A DNA stretch of 64,000 nucleotides from Xiphydria camelus (GCA_963678675.1 OY783195.1:11558479-11622478), one strand, 5' to 3'. Positions 10,319-21,603 are shown, counted from the stretch's first letter. The notes: a model not told the origin generated them from the letters alone. Made by a program: numbers and translations.

Positions 10319-10964
10319 AAAGAGTGACCGCAAAAAAGGCTGTTTTTTAGCCTATTTTTTGGACTTCGCTAGCGACCTGGAGAAAAATTATAAAAATATG
10401 TTATAGGTACCAAATTACTCGTCATTAAAAACCAAAGTGAGCATCGTTTTTCGTTTTTTGAAAATTTAAAAAAATTACCCCCATTTAGCGGTTTAAAAGG
10501 CCCCAAAAAATTATAACATCGAAAATACCGCTAATTATAAGATCATTTTTCATTGTATTTTTTCTATAAAATAAACCTTACAAAAGTAAAATCACGTATT
10601 TTCTTGATTCATAAGGGTTAATGTGGATTAAAAATTCACCCCAAAGCTCTCCCATGGGGTGAAATCACCACATTAACCCTTATGAATCAAGAAAATACGT
10701 GATTTTACTTTTGTAAGGCTTATTTTATAGAAAAAATACAATGAAAAATGTTTTTATAATTAGTGGTATTTTCGATGTTTTAATTTTTGGGGGTCTTTTT
10801 AACCCCTAAATAAGAGTAATTTTTTGAAATTTTCAAAAAACGAAAAGCGATGCTCTCTTTGGTTTTCAATGACGAGTAATTTCATACCTGTAACATATTT
10901 TTATATTTTTTCCCCAGGTCGCTAGCGAGGTCTAAAAAATAGGCTAACTTTGCGGTCACTCTTT
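10319..10964. mobile_element. Near-perfect 645-bp palindrome (foldback)
   Basis: AAAGAGTGACCGC at 10319 and GCGGTCACTCTTT at 10964 are the ends. The arms of about 315 bp read into each other (TCGCTAGCGACCTGG, CGTCATTAAAAACCAAAG, AAAATCACGTATTTTC) and close on a loop of about 13 bases between ATTCACCCC and GGGGTGAA. It has no coding capacity. A transcript would form a long hairpin. Confidence 0.9.
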
Positions 10965-10969
10965 CTCAC

Positions 10970-11580
10970 GTGTAGAAATATGCTCATATTCAGCGTTAGC
11001 AATTTTGAATCACCCTATATATTTCAAAGCGAAGCTGTCATTCGCAAAAAGAAATTTCGCGACTTCACCAAGTTGAACGATATAAAGCCCTTTGCGAATA
11101 TATTTAGACAAATCTTTTGGCAGGAATTGTTTTCAGAAAGGGAAGGGGGAGAGAGAAAAGTCAACGAGTGCAGCCAGGTCGCGTCGATGAAAATAGCACA
11201 CCGAGTGCCAGAACAGCCTGAACAGCCATCGACCGCTATACTGCTGACACACACGATGGTCTATTCACCTGTGCACTCGATTGTACCTTTTAGCTCGCAT
11301 AGCATCGGGGGTATGCTGCGCCTCTCTGTGAACTTCTATAACGAAAAAGGAAGTGACGAGGTTAACGCGAATTTGACGTATAGTTGCACCGCCGAGCTCG
11401 GTTTCTTTGCGTATCCACGTGGTGGAATAACGCGCAGTCATTGTTAAAGTACAAGCGTGAAATATCATTGGGGACAAATACATATATGGGCTTTCTCCCG
11501 TTCGACCGTTAACAGTTTGAGCGCACGATGTCACCAGTGGAACTTTAACCTTTGAAGCTGGTATTAGAGAATCCTTATAG
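10970..11580. other. Unassigned stretch with overlapping frames
   Basis: A 165-codon plus frame (10950-11447) overlaps minus frames 11024-11254 and 11265-11534. None shows a domain, and the plus frame begins inside the palindrome. TTTTGAATCACCCTATATA near 11005 resembles a MITE end. I assign no gene here. Confidence 0.3.
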
Positions 11581-11739
11581 CGATCTCACAATCGAATGTT
11601 ACTGCAGCGATGATTGTGCGTGTTTCTTAGAAACGTTGATATCTCATGAACTCTATATGTGCAGTAAACGTTTATTAGACATTTTTTATAAGTAGATTGA
11701 AGAAACGACATTTTGTATACGTATAAACTATAAACAAGA

Positions 11740-12075
11740 TGACGTGAAATAAACGTTGATAAATGGTAGAAACGTGTTGTTATATACACGTTTCGAAGTG
11801 ATTACATAATAAATAAGGTTACGTGAAATAAACGTTGAAAGGTTGAAATGGTGAAAACGTGTAGTTGTAAATACATTTCAAAGCGATTACAAAAGATGAA
11901 ATTTGTAGACGTTTTTAAATCGTTTAATAAACCATTCATTTAATGTATATATATAAGACGAATATACGTTGTGCCCACGGATATTGTCAACGTAAAAATT
12001 ACGTCGCTTTGAAACATATTTATAACCACACGTTTCCACCATTTTTCAACGTTTATTTCACGTAAACTTGTTTAT
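11740..12075. repeat. Three-copy ~80-bp repeat, two direct and one inverted
   Basis: ACGTGAAATAAACGTTGA marks units at about 11743 and 11819. The reverse complement (TCAACGTTTATTTCACGT) is at about 12047-12064. All carry a GTAGAAACGTGT/GTGAAAACGTGT middle and a TTCGAAG/CAAAGCG end. Further AAACGTT words occur upstream to 11620. Confidence 0.7.
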
Positions 12076-12443
12076 TGGGATCAATGGTGGGGATATTTAC
12101 TGCACGTATATTTCAGTGTACCTAGACATTTTCGGAATAGAAGTGTGTATGCTGCAGTGAGCCGTCCCAACTACATGTATTATGCCCCTCGTTTGCATGC
12201 GATAGGGTTACCGAAGAGAGAACATGAAAATAGGGGATGCCCAAATTGTTGGATCCCCACTGTATCATAAAACAAAATGTGTGACTATTATGTAATTTGG
12301 GAGAAATGTTTCCAATTCCTCAATTTCTTCATTTATGGCCTATATATATACCAACCCCCCCCCCCCCCTGTACTCCGTTTTGCCCGTTCTTCTCCTATAT
12401 GGATTTTATCTGTATATGGATATATATGGATTTTGTATATATA

Positions 12444-12536
12444 TACAAGGTGGCCCATTTGAAACAGTACGGCTGAATAACTCTTCAAGGAAGGGATTTA
12501 CAGCGAAGTGTGTCGTGTGACAGTTGTAGGGTTCGA
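12444..12536. repeat. Left part of an older repeat split by the LINE
   Basis: ACAAGGTGGCCCATTTGAAA looks like a MITE-type terminus. The repeat runs to the LINE target site at 12537 and seems to resume after 16533 (GTGTTAGTAAAATTTAGGCC). A poly-C run and (TA)-rich sequence precede it at 12340-12440. Confidence 0.45.
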
Positions 12537-12549
12537 AGGGGGAAACTTA
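12537..12549. repeat. Target-site duplication, 3' flank of LINE
   Basis: AGGGGGAAACTTA, identical to 16521-16533. Confidence 0.85.
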
Positions 12550-12655
12550 ATAATAATAATAATAATAATAAAAGCGGTTAGGACGCTAATCATCCCTGAA
12601 CGCCACCGAAAACTTAATAGTTTTATTGTAGCCCTGCTGTGATTAGGGGTGTACC

Positions 12656-15236
12656 TTAGATTTGCATCTTGGCCTTTTTGGTCAGTCCACATATCCATTC
12701 CACCCCTAGCTCTCTAGCCCTTTCTAGGCTAGAAAAAGCCTCGCCTATCAGACGGTGTCTATAAGCCTCTAGTGCTGGACATTCCAGCAGCAGGTGCTGG
12801 GCATCTTCCCTCTCCACTTTGCAGTATCGACATCTATCCGTTTCCGATAGACCTAGTCTCCTGCAGTGTGAGTTGAATTTTCCGTGACCAGTTAATAGTC
12901 TGATTGTAATGCTCAGGCTTATCCTGTTCATGTTCACTAGTAACCTGGCTATCTTTTGTGCTAGGCGAGGCATTAGATTCCTCGCCTGTCTGCCCGTTCC
13001 TAGATTAGTCCACCCCGGTGAAAATGCTCCCTGTAGAATCTCCTCTTAATCTCTAACCTGCCCATGGCAAAGGGGACTCCCACTGGCATGAGGTTCTCCT
13101 TTCTGGTGACCATTCATCCACTGTTCGTACGGCACAGTTCATTCTGTCCCTTAGTACACTAAGGAAGTTGCCGCTGACCACAAACGCAGCATCATCTGCA
13201 TAGCCATGGACCAGGAATCCTTCCCTCCTCAGTAGTTCTAAGAGTTCGTCCACTACGAGGCACCACAGTAGAGGTGATAAAACCCCTCCCTGCGGACATC
13301 CTCCCGATGGTCGCCCCCTTACCTCTATATCATCTTTCTTGGCGATCACCAATCTGTTCGCCAACATGCTCCGAGTCCAGTCTATTAGTGTTTCTGGTAT
13401 CCCTCTACTAGACATGGCCTCGGTTATTACATTGTATCCGGTGCGATCAAACGCTCCTTCAATGTCTATGAAGAGTGCCATAGCATAGCCGCCTTCCTCT
13501 ATCTGTTCCCCCACCCTTGCCACAAGGTGGTGTAGGGCAGTCTCTGTGGATCTGCCCTCCCTATAGGCATATTGTGCAGGGGATAGAGGTCGTTCGGCTA
13601 TGTATGAACTCTTAATGTGTCTATCCATAAGCCTTTTCAAGGTTTTCAACACAAAGGAAGTTAGGCTTATGGGTCTGAAGTCTCTTGGCTTAATATAGCC
13701 GTTTTTTCCGGGTTTGGGTATGAAGGCAATCCTTGCCTCTCCCCAGACCCTTGGAACTGTACCAAGAGCAACACTAGCTCTAAGCAGTTTAGTTAATAGT
13801 CCAATTATGACTTCTAGACCCCTTTGAAGCATTAGGGGGTAGATGCCATCTGGACCTGGTGACTTCAGTGGTTTGAATGTACTAACAGCCCATTCAACCG
13901 CCTGAGGGTATACAATTTTAGCAGCAAGAGCCCAGTTTGGTGCTTTTTGCCCATACCTGCTCTCTTGCCTCCATTCTCTCGTTCTTTCAAAGCCCGGAAG
14001 GTGCTCCTCAAGTAGGAGCTCCAGAGTTTCCTCCGTGCTCCAAGTATATTGTCCGTCTGGTTTGATTAAACAACCCACATTTGCGTTGTTCTTTCCCCCC
14101 AGTACTTTAACTAGTCTGGAGGCCTCAGCATACTCCTCAATGCTGCTGCTGAATTTCCTCCAGCCTGTTTTCCTAGCATGTGCCAGTTCTTTATTATATT
14201 TTCTCTGAAGGGATCTTCTCTCCTCCAGTGCTTTTTCTTTCTTGGTTAGGTCTTTATCGTTCTTGACATTATTCGAAGCTTTCCTTAACAGGCCTCTAGT
14301 TGAGGCCAGCTTGTTATTCCACCAGTTGACCTTTTTGGTTCCCTTGGGGATATTTTCTACACTGCAAGCCTCGTATGACAGTCTCAGCACCTCTGCGAAA
14401 CGTCCGGCCGTCACCTCGAGCTGATTCTTATTGCAGAACCGGGTAGGTACGTCCTGGATCCTCTGTTTTAGTTCCTTCACGTACCTATCCCAGTCTGTCT
14501 TTTTAGGGTTCCTTTTAGAGGCCCCCTCCCGATGCCCTTTTATCGTAAGGAGCACCTGGCTGTGGTCTGATCCTGAAGGTTCTTTGGAAACCCTCCAGTC
14601 CCCCACCCAATCCAGTACTCCCGCAGAAAATAGGGTAATATCCAGCACTTCATGTCTCCTTCGGTCCCCATGAAGGTAGGTTCATTTCCCCTGTTCAGTA
14701 TAGACAGATCTGATGCCAGGATATATTCGTGAAGGGATTCTCCCCTAGCATTGGTGTTAGTACTCCCCCATCCTACATGATGGGAGTTCGCGTCGCACCC
14801 CACCAGGAGTTCACCCTTCCTTTTCCTCACCTCTTTTACTAGGTTTTTGAGTTCCCTTGTAGGTGGAGGTTCTGCTGAGTCATAGGGCAAGTACGCTGAC
14901 CCTATGATAAACTCTAGTTTGCTTCCACTCCTGTCTGCCAGGTTTACCCTAGCTACCGCCAGGTCTCCGTAGCTCAGTTGTGGAATGAAAACCGAATGCA
15001 CTCCCTTTACAAGAATGCACACAGGCTCTAATCTTATCCTCAGAGTTCGTGAAGAGTAAGCTCCCGCTTCCTCCAAGTCCTCTTATAGCACCATTTACCA
15101 CCCACGGTTCTTGTATTAGTGCTATGCCTGTGTGCATCTTCGCTAGCTCCTTGACCAATATGGCCGAGGCGCTTTTGCTATGATGCAAGTTAATTTGTAC
15201 AACATTGAATGTCGAGTGAGCCATATCTGGGTTCAT
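12656..15236 (-). pseudogene. LINE ORF2: endonuclease, reverse transcriptase, C-terminal Cys motif
   Basis: It begins at 15236 (NPDMAHSTFNVVQINLHHSK...), an APE-type endonuclease start with LIQEPWV. The frame shifts between ~15080 and 14950, continues as an endonuclease with GCDANSHHVGWGS, and shifts again near 14650 into the frame that carries SDHSQVLL and then the reverse transcriptase (14648-13053). RT motifs are SPGPDGIYPLML, DFRPISLTSF, FIDIEGAFD, GCPQGGVLSPLLW and HGYADDAAF. After CAVRTVDEW the frame runs into unrelated residues and then, at 12973-12656, into CRYCKVEREDAQHLLLECPAL, the Cys motif that normally follows RNase H. At least two frameshifts and one deletion make it non-functional. 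Confidence 0.85.
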
Positions 15237-15278
15237 CCGTCTTTCTCAATTTTGTCCTAATCCCCACCGCGGTTATTC

Positions 15279-16277
15279 TCAAGCAACTTCACAGTTGCTC
15301 TGAGTCCCGCAGTGAGGTTTGAAGTTACAGGCTTCTAAGACCCGTAACGCCTTATCATTGACGAGTGCAGCGAAGTGGGCGCTAGTAGCTCCCTTGCTTT
15401 CACTGCCCTTGACAATCGTCCAGTCCTCTTTGACCAGTTCCGTATTCTGTTTTGCCAGAAACTGTACTGCCTCCGAGGCTATCATTTCCTCATCCTCAAC
15501 GTGGACTACTACCCTGTGTCGCTTCGGGAGTTCCTCGGTCGAGACCAGGTTGAGGATGAGGTTTCCTATCTTGTTCTCTGGGAATAGGCTTTTCAGCCAC
15601 ATCCCAGTCTCTTCGTCGGTGCACCCTATTACGGCCGCACCGTCTCTTTCCCACATCCCCTCGAAGATGGGTATCTTTGTGCCGTAGGGTATTGACAGGA
15701 TCTGGGCTTTAAGCAGCCTCTTGATCGCTGTCAGTTCGTCCGTCATCAGTCGTCTATCAGGGTACCCTTCTGGTACAAGGGCCCACCTGAACATTCTTGT
15801 CGCCTTTTGTGCGTATGTCTCAGTCCGAGTCTTTTTCTCAGTCTGTGTCGTGCTGGGGCTAGGCGTATGGTGTTCGGGGTTAAATCTCTTAGTCCCCCTC
15901 CCACTTCCGTCTCTAGCCCCATCTGTCGCCGTCCCAGGGGTTGTGCGGACTTGTTCAGTCCTTACCCCCCCTTGCGTCTGTTTATTCAGTCGTCGCCTCG
16001 CAGCTCCACTCAACCTCTGCTTGACGACCCTGTGTCTTCCGTCCATTTCTCCGTCCCCCATCTGGTTCGTTTCCGCCCCAGATGGTTGTTCCGTAGTTTC
16101 GTTTCTTTTTTTATTCAGGTCCATTTTTGTCCCACGAGTGTCAGACATAAGCGGTATCACCTGGGGAGAGGTCCGTTCACCCAGGGCTTGGCTATTTACT
16201 CCAAGAGGGCGCCCGGTATCTGGGAGGCACCGTTTGGGAACGCATCTTACCCCCTGCGCCATACAACATCTCAGCAC
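15279..16277 (-). CDS. LINE ORF1, DUF4780-like nucleic-acid-binding protein
   Basis: A 332-residue open frame. The N-terminal half is basic and low-complexity (R/K/T/G/P-rich), which suits RNA binding. The second half (about residues 160-300: MFRWALVPEGYPDRRLMTDE..., GAAVIGCTDEETGMWLKSLF) fits the DUF4780 domain found in ORF1 of I- and LOA-like insect LINEs. No CCHC knuckle is seen. The true start may be an internal Met near residue 44 or 52, since the first 40 residues look like leader sequence. ORF2 begins 42 bases further on, the usual bicistronic layout. On the opposite strand, long frames in 15.7-16.5 kb are shadows of this gene's composition. Confidence 0.75.
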   Translation of the reverse strand: MLRCCMAQGVRCVPKRCLPDTGRPLGVNSQALGERTSPQVIPLMSDTRGTKMDLNKKRNETTEQPSGAETNQMGDGEMDGRHRVVKQRLSGAARRRLNKQTQGGVRTEQVRTTPGTATDGARDGSGRGTKRFNPEHHTPSPSTTQTEKKTRTETYAQKATRMFRWALVPEGYPDRRLMTDELTAIKRLLKAQILSIPYGTKIPIFEGMWERDGAAVIGCTDEETGMWLKSLFPENKIGNLILNLVSTEELPKRHRVVVHVEDEEMIASEAVQFLAKQNTELVKEDWTIVKGSESKGATSAHFAALVNDKALRVLEACNFKPHCGTQSNCEVA

Positions 16278-16520
16278 GGTAGCTCACACCTTATGTTTGG
16301 GGGGAGCTTTTGGTCCACGACGAGAGCCTTCACTCTCCCGTTGGTGGGTTTATGCACCATTGGAAGTGCTTATCTCTCCCGTTAACCGATCCTTTCGCGC
16401 CACTGGGGCGTTGATCAGATTGGCCATTCCCCTTATCCGCCACCTAGGGACGCGCCCGGCAGGGGAAGCTCAACCCCCCCTCACACCCGTCAATTGGGCT
16501 TTGTAAGTGAGGTGCACGGG

Positions 16521-16533
16521 AGGGGGAAACTTA
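16521..16533. repeat. Target-site duplication, 5' flank of LINE
   Basis: AGGGGGAAACTTA, identical to 12537-12549. Confidence 0.85.
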
Positions 16534-17800
16534 GTGTTAGTAAAATTTAGGCCCCCACTGCTCATATTTTTATGCTACGAGCATAATGTCACTTTTCTTA
16601 AATGGCAACAAAATTTTTCTCTCTTTTTGCAGTTGTGCAGCTCCCCGAGATGTATTCAGCGGTACCATATTTTATGATATTCCTATCGATTTTACGTGAA
16701 ATATCGTACAAAAATAGGGAAACATGAGAATATTTTTATTTAGGCTCGATTACAGGTTTTGTTGCACACTTTGCACATCTGTGTTCACGTAGCTGTAATA
16801 AAAAACGAGTGCGTATAGAAAGCTGCGCGATAGAAGTGAAACTTCATAGGTGAATGTGGGGTAAAATGAACACACGCGAGTTATACAATAGTTGAACGAT
16901 TTAACCGAGGATACACTAAACTGTAATTGAATGCAATGGAAGTTGTAATGTACAAGAGGTGCGAGCGACACTGCGAGGCAATACACGACGATACAGTGAA
17001 TTATGAGCGGAGCGGTTGTTCTTATATTATATCCTAAGCACAGAGTAACAGAGGCGGCACTCCATAAAATTCCTTTGATATTTGCCGCTGCGGCGCCGTG
17101 ACCTTGGCATTTAACTGGGATACTGGTGATGTTGGCAAATTTCGCCGAATTACCTATTTTGAGGAAATGCGCGATTGTCAAAATGTTCTCAGGCGAGAAG
17201 CTATTCATATTCACACTTTTCGGGTGTTAGCGGGGCTTTTTGAAGTTTCTCGGCGTGAGTCCGCCCTTTAAACGGTATATTTTGTAGCATCTTTCTTGTA
17301 GTTCAAGTTTACCATAATATCAGTTTTACCATAATATTCTATAATCTTAAAATATTATCAGTTGTACTTTGTACAAAATATCGAGGAAGCATAATAAAAA
17401 AGAAGAGAAAGAATTAAATTTTACACATCGAAGATCATGAAATGAAACCAGATTATTATATTGTTAAAAATAAATTTATGTAAATATATGTGTGTGTATA
17501 TATAAGAAATTGAAATGATAAAATAACTATATCTAGTATAAAATAAAAGGTGCAGGGCTGCGAGCTCATTAGCGGCCTAGATTTACCGAAATATATCGCC
17601 CGACTGATGGCTAAATTGACCCCTAGATTAGTGAGGTATTTCGACCGCGATGACACTGAGCGGTAAGAATCAATCTTGTCGCAAAAACAGATTCTCTATT
17701 AAAAAAAAAAGGCGTCATGTTCATTCAGTGCCAAAACATTGATACGTAAAATACTCTCCAAAAAATATTTGAAATCAATTAAGATCACCATGTTCAAGAT
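16534..17800. other. Resumed older repeat, then unassigned sequence
   Basis: 16534 to about 16700 continues the repeat split by the LINE. A 154-codon minus frame (16750-17214) is serine- and tyrosine-rich with no domain and is not called. The rest is AT-rich with poly-A/T runs. Confidence 0.35.
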
Positions 17801-17802
17801 TT

Positions 17803-18130
17803 AGACAGGGTGGTCCAGGTTTAACGTCATTAATTTTGACATGTGATAGAATAACAAAAGTAAAGTAGACTTTCATCAGAAAATTTGTTTAAAAAATGTT
17901 TACTAACAAAGATACAGTGTGTCAAAGTTGTAAAAAAAAATTGTTTTCTCATTATAATTTCTAAACCACTGGACCGATTTCCATGAAATTTCGCACACAG
18001 ACTAATGTAGTATACCTCTAGGGGTAATGGTTAAAATCATTTTAAAAATTCTCCAGTGGCGTAGATACTGGGGGCCGGTATCCCCTTTCCCCCCTCCTAA
18101 TTTTCGGCGCCCCCGAATATTTTACAAAGA
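17803..18130. repeat. One end of a CAGGGTGGTCC-type repeat
   Basis: ACAGGGTGGTCCAGGTTTAA has the look of a mariner/MITE terminus followed by typical dispersed-repeat text. No matching opposite end is seen in the next few kilobases, so it is probably truncated. Confidence 0.35.
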
Positions 18131-18301
18131 AAATCGAATTTTTGGATTCCCTATTTAATTTAGAATAAAAAAATTAACCTTGCAAATTTTTGATTTATGG
18201 CTTCGTTTTTGAGATATTTGAATTTACAGGGTTACAGAAAGGCCAAAACTTATGATTGAACTACCAAAAAAATACGATATGAGAGGCCAAAACTGTTTTT
18301 A

Positions 18302-18470
18302 ACATTTTATTACTGACTAAATATACATCAAAGATACGACAATAAATAAATAAATAAATAAATAAATAATCAAATTAATTATACATTTAAAAAAATAATT
18401 TATTTGATTATTTATTTATTTATTTTTTCGTATCTGATGTATGTCTAGTCAGTAATACAATTGAAAGGCC
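18302..18470. repeat. Hairpin-forming inverted repeat around an (AATA)n tract
   Basis: CATTTTATTACTGACTA...ATCAAAGATACGA on the left pairs with TCGTATCTGATGTAT...TAGTCAGTAAT on the right. The stem continues through (AATA)n/(TATT)n around a short AT-rich loop near 18390. Flanking CGGTCAAAACCGGCT occurs at about 18473 and again at 18640. Confidence 0.6.
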
Positions 18471-19171
18471 TGCGGTCAAAACCGGCTGTGACATTTTTTT
18501 CAAAATGCGTTTTTTTGTATTTTCGGGTTATCTTATCTGACGGCGACATACAGCAAGTTCGGAAACTCAGAAATCGTGATTAGTTTTTTTTCAGTAAAGG
18601 TTCAATAATGGCTATCATGTTATGTACGAGGGTGGCCGGCGGTCAAAACCGGCTAAGAGCTTATTGAGTAAACTAGCGGTTCTAGCTTCAAAAATAGTAC
18701 AGAGAGCTGCCATTTGATGGGTGCGTTGTGTAGGTGAAAGTGCAGGAAAAGTGTACGTGCCGAGTTTTCCATTTTTCATGCAAGCACGTGGTCACTATAT
18801 TGTATACACCTTCAAGGTAAGGAACGCATTGTGCTTATTTACACGAATAACAATGTTTCGCATTCATATGTATATTCAATCATTGCAAACATAATCTTGT
18901 AGACGAGTAATTTCTGTGAAGAGAGATATAAAAATCTGTTCCGTAGGCCTACAAGCAGCTGAGAAAAATGAGAAAACGTGAACAACGCCGTGAGCGTCGT
19001 AGGAATAGCGAAGAGTACTCGAACAAGAAGGGGAAGCGGGTTGGCGCTAGAATTCCTCCAACTTCCCAAGTGAGATTTCTATATAAGGGTCATTCTCACG
19101 AACAGCAGACCTTGCTTGTCCGTTACAAATTACGGAATCATCGTTCGGCTTAGAGTAAATAACAGCAAAGC

Positions 19172-19342
19172 TACATACAAACTGTCCCCCGCTATACACG
19201 CCAGCGTGGCGGGTTGCATATCGGTTGACGCCGCCGATCCGCTGCAGGGGCCATGCGCCTGTGGCGCCTGTGTCTGGCGCAAGGCGAATAACCGATATGC
19301 AACAAGCCACGCTGGCGTGTATTGAAAGGGACAGTCTGTATA
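19172..19342. mobile_element. ~165-bp palindromic MITE
   Basis: TACAAACTGTCCC...TACACGCCAGCGTGGC..GTTGCATATCGGTT on the left pairs with AACCGATATGCAAC...GCCACGCTGGCGTGTA...GGGACAGTCTGTA on the right. The GC-rich central ~60 bases also contain a CGCCTGTGGCGCC mini-dyad. Confidence 0.75.
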
Positions 19343-19464
19343 TATATTGAACTGTATTAAGCCATTATATACTTTGAAATTTTTAAATCCTTTTTTAACA
19401 TTGAAAATGTTTACGTTCCCGTATATGGGGGGACATTTATAGGTTTTCGACGAGCCAGTTTAAA

Positions 19465-20328
19465 GGCCCCTCTACAAGTTGGCCAATGCGTTGGTAAGCA
19501 CGCTGGCCAATGTGCATTGGCCAACGTGTAGAGGGGGCTATCGGTGATATTGGCGGCATTGTACCAGTGCAGCGTTGGCATAACTGGGCCAAGCGTTGGC
19601 GACCGATCCATCGTGGTGTCGGTTTTTGAAGACACATCAAAGGCGTTGGCCTTGGAGTTGGCGGATTTTGGTAGCCGCGTCCACACGTTGGCTGCATTGG
19701 CCTAGTACGTGAATAGCTGTCGCACCCAAGGCGAAATTTTTATATTCATTTTGACACTGAACACACTGCTAATTTCCATTGCACTAGCAGTATCTTCGAT
19801 TTAAAAGAAGTGTTCATGTCCATATTAAAATGGCACTGATTTTAACACTTCTGAGAGACTACATAATTCTATTTTCAGTAGTAGCAGGATCAAGTCAGTG
19901 TTTTAGAATGCAAAATTTCTATACTAAATTTAACACTGATGTGTTGAAGCTGTATGCGATCTATGTAAACTCCGCAAAAAGTATAGGACTACTTTATAGG
20001 TCTGTTAAAAGAATTTAGTAACAAAATTATTTATATTTGTACGATAAGGATTAAGGGTTTTTCAACAATTAAAATGACAAATATATTATTTATTTGTCAA
20101 TTTTGCGACTTTAAATTGTTGCAGTGCAGTTGTTAATATTGGTCTGCGTCGAAACAAATTGAATTCCATGTCCTTGCCAGTTACAGTGCATTGGCCAGCA
20201 CGCTGGCCAGCTCATTAGCGAACGCATTGGTCAACGTGTAGAGGAGTATTCCAATGTCCTTGCTAGTGTGTTGGCAAGCATGCTGGCCAACACATTGGCG
20301 AACGCATTGGCCAACGTGTAGAGGAGTC
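19465..20328. mobile_element. Non-autonomous element with subterminal GGCCAA iterons
   Basis: The left end GGCCCCTCTACAAGTTGGCCA and the right end TTGGCCAACGTGTAGAGGAG are inverted. Each end region carries many variants of (T)TGGCCAA(C/T)G, CTGGCCA and TTGGCGA: about ten between 19475 and 19705 and about nine between 20165 and 20320. Extra terminal-like motifs (CAACGTGTAGAGG) at 19517-19540 and 20232-20250 suggest internal copies of the ends. The middle is AT-rich and non-coding. Such arrays resemble transposase-binding subterminal repeats of hAT or P elements; the superfamily is not established. Confidence 0.6.
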
Positions 20329-20339
20329 ATAAGACGGAT

Positions 20340-21125
20340 ATGTCACCCCCTCACTCTAGCGCTCTCGTGCGTGCGCCACCGGAAAGCCCCCACTCTAGCG
20401 CTCTCAACCGTGTGTATGTAGTATACTCAGAACGGGTACGGGTGATGGTACTATGTAGTGGTACGGGTGGTGAAGCAGCCACGCGGGACGAAGAAAGAAC
20501 AACGAGCTCGAAGAAAGAATTCTTTATTCGGCGAGAACTGAACGATACAAATGCGTATGATATCGGTGTGAACGGCTTGGCTGCTCTGGTGCGTCTCCTC
20601 GCACCGGTGGCGTCGCTCACCGAGAATGGGGGGCGACTTATTCTATAATTTCAAATGAGATTACATGCAAAACGCCGGATGGCTAGATAGAACAATAAGG
20701 GAGATAATTCCAATTCTAAGAGCGTCGGCGCCCCAGTTTTCTTTGTATTTTAGTATTTTACGCCGTTAAGTAAACGTCTAGCCACTTATCAACATAATTT
20801 AGAGTTGTTCAGTGAACTAAAGTGAACTAAATATTAATCAACTACCAGAAGTTAACTAGGAAGACATACATAAGATAATAATTTTATTGATGAAAAGATA
20901 TGACGACTAATTTTATTTCTATTAAAATGATATTAAGAATTTTAAATATTCGTAGAATATCACTATCATGTGTGTTTGAACTTCCAGTATAATCATAATG
21001 TATGATGTTTTGTCTGTGGAACGAAAATTTTTGAAGTGAAACTTCTTATGCGACGTCGGAAGGGGTACGGCATCATGAGCCCACTGGAGGTTGAAATGGT
21101 TTGCGCATGCGCACCGCATTCCCTG
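20340..21125. other. No recognisable gene; short direct repeat
   Basis: CCCCCACTCTAGCGCTCTC occurs at about 20346 and 20388. Overlapping frames on both strands (20340-20648 plus, 20351-20620 minus) mirror each other and show no motif. The rest is AT-rich. Confidence 0.3.
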
Positions 21126-21129
21126 TACT

Positions 21130-21280
21130 GTAGTGACGGGCGCCGGGTCGCAAGCGAAGGGCCCTTCAACCGCGTGCTCAGATTTCAGGAGCCTCGCGAG
21201 AGAGCACAGAAACTCTCAGCCTTTCGCTCTCCTCGGACAAAGGGCAGACCCGAAATAAATTCGACTATAGGCGGCGAGCG
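21130..21280. repeat. Dispersed repeat shared with 57000-57140
   Basis: GGGTCGCAAGCGAAGGGCC, GTGCTCAGATTTCAGGAGCC, GCTCTCCTCGGACAAAG and AATAAATTCGACTAT occur in the same order here and at 57006-57140. Identity unknown. Confidence 0.7.
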
Positions 21281-21415
21281 AATATTGTTTAGCAGCGCCT
21301 CGCTGTGGCGAACCGAAACATTTACTGCGGGAACTGACCAGAGTCACTTAGGCCGGGTGTCCACCGGATCGGGCCGACCAGAATCGGGCCGATCACTAAG
21401 CACTTGAGTATATCT

Positions 21416-21603
21416 ATATATACCCAATCTGTATATTATATACCGAATGTCGCATGGGAAATTGATCAGGTGGGGGGACCTTCTGAATTTGAACTCGGCA
21501 CTGCTTGGACGATGCTCGATTGTTTCATTAAGAAATTCAGAAGGCCCCACCTGATCGGTTTTCCGTGCGACATTCGGTATATATACCCAATCTGTATATA
21601 TAT
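21416..21603. mobile_element. Small palindromic insertion between TATATACCCAATCTGTATAT repeats
   Basis: ATACCGAATGTCGCATGGGA and TCAGGTGGGG..CCTTCTGAAT (21441-21490) are inverted at 21535-21590. TATATACCCAATCTGTATAT lies on both sides, either a long duplication or part of the ends. Confidence 0.55.

Larger units (their letters stand above)
12550..16520 (-). mobile_element. I/LOA/R1-group LINE, internally deleted
   Basis: The 3' end on the minus strand is a (TTA)n tail (12550-12572). The 5' end is at about 16520, giving 3.97 kb between perfect 13-bp target duplications. The order on the minus strand is GC-rich 5'UTR (16277-16520), ORF1 with a DUF4780-like domain, endonuclease, reverse transcriptase, and a post-RNase H cysteine motif. 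The segment between RT motif 'YADD' and the C-terminal Cys region is largely missing, so most of the RT thumb and any RNase H have been deleted. Confidence 0.85.

Noticed and set aside
10950..11447. 165-codon plus frame
   Set aside because: It starts inside the foldback, is overlapped by similar-length frames on the other strand, and has no motif.
15721..16506. 261- and 192-codon plus-strand frames
   Set aside because: They lie antisense to the LINE ORF1 and 5'UTR and reflect its skewed composition.
16750..17214. 154-codon minus frame
   Set aside because: No recognisable domain, aromatic/serine-rich, and no splice or promoter context.
20340..20648. 102-codon plus and 89-codon minus frames
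   Set aside because: They mirror each other over a locally GC-rich stretch with a direct repeat; neither resembles a known protein.
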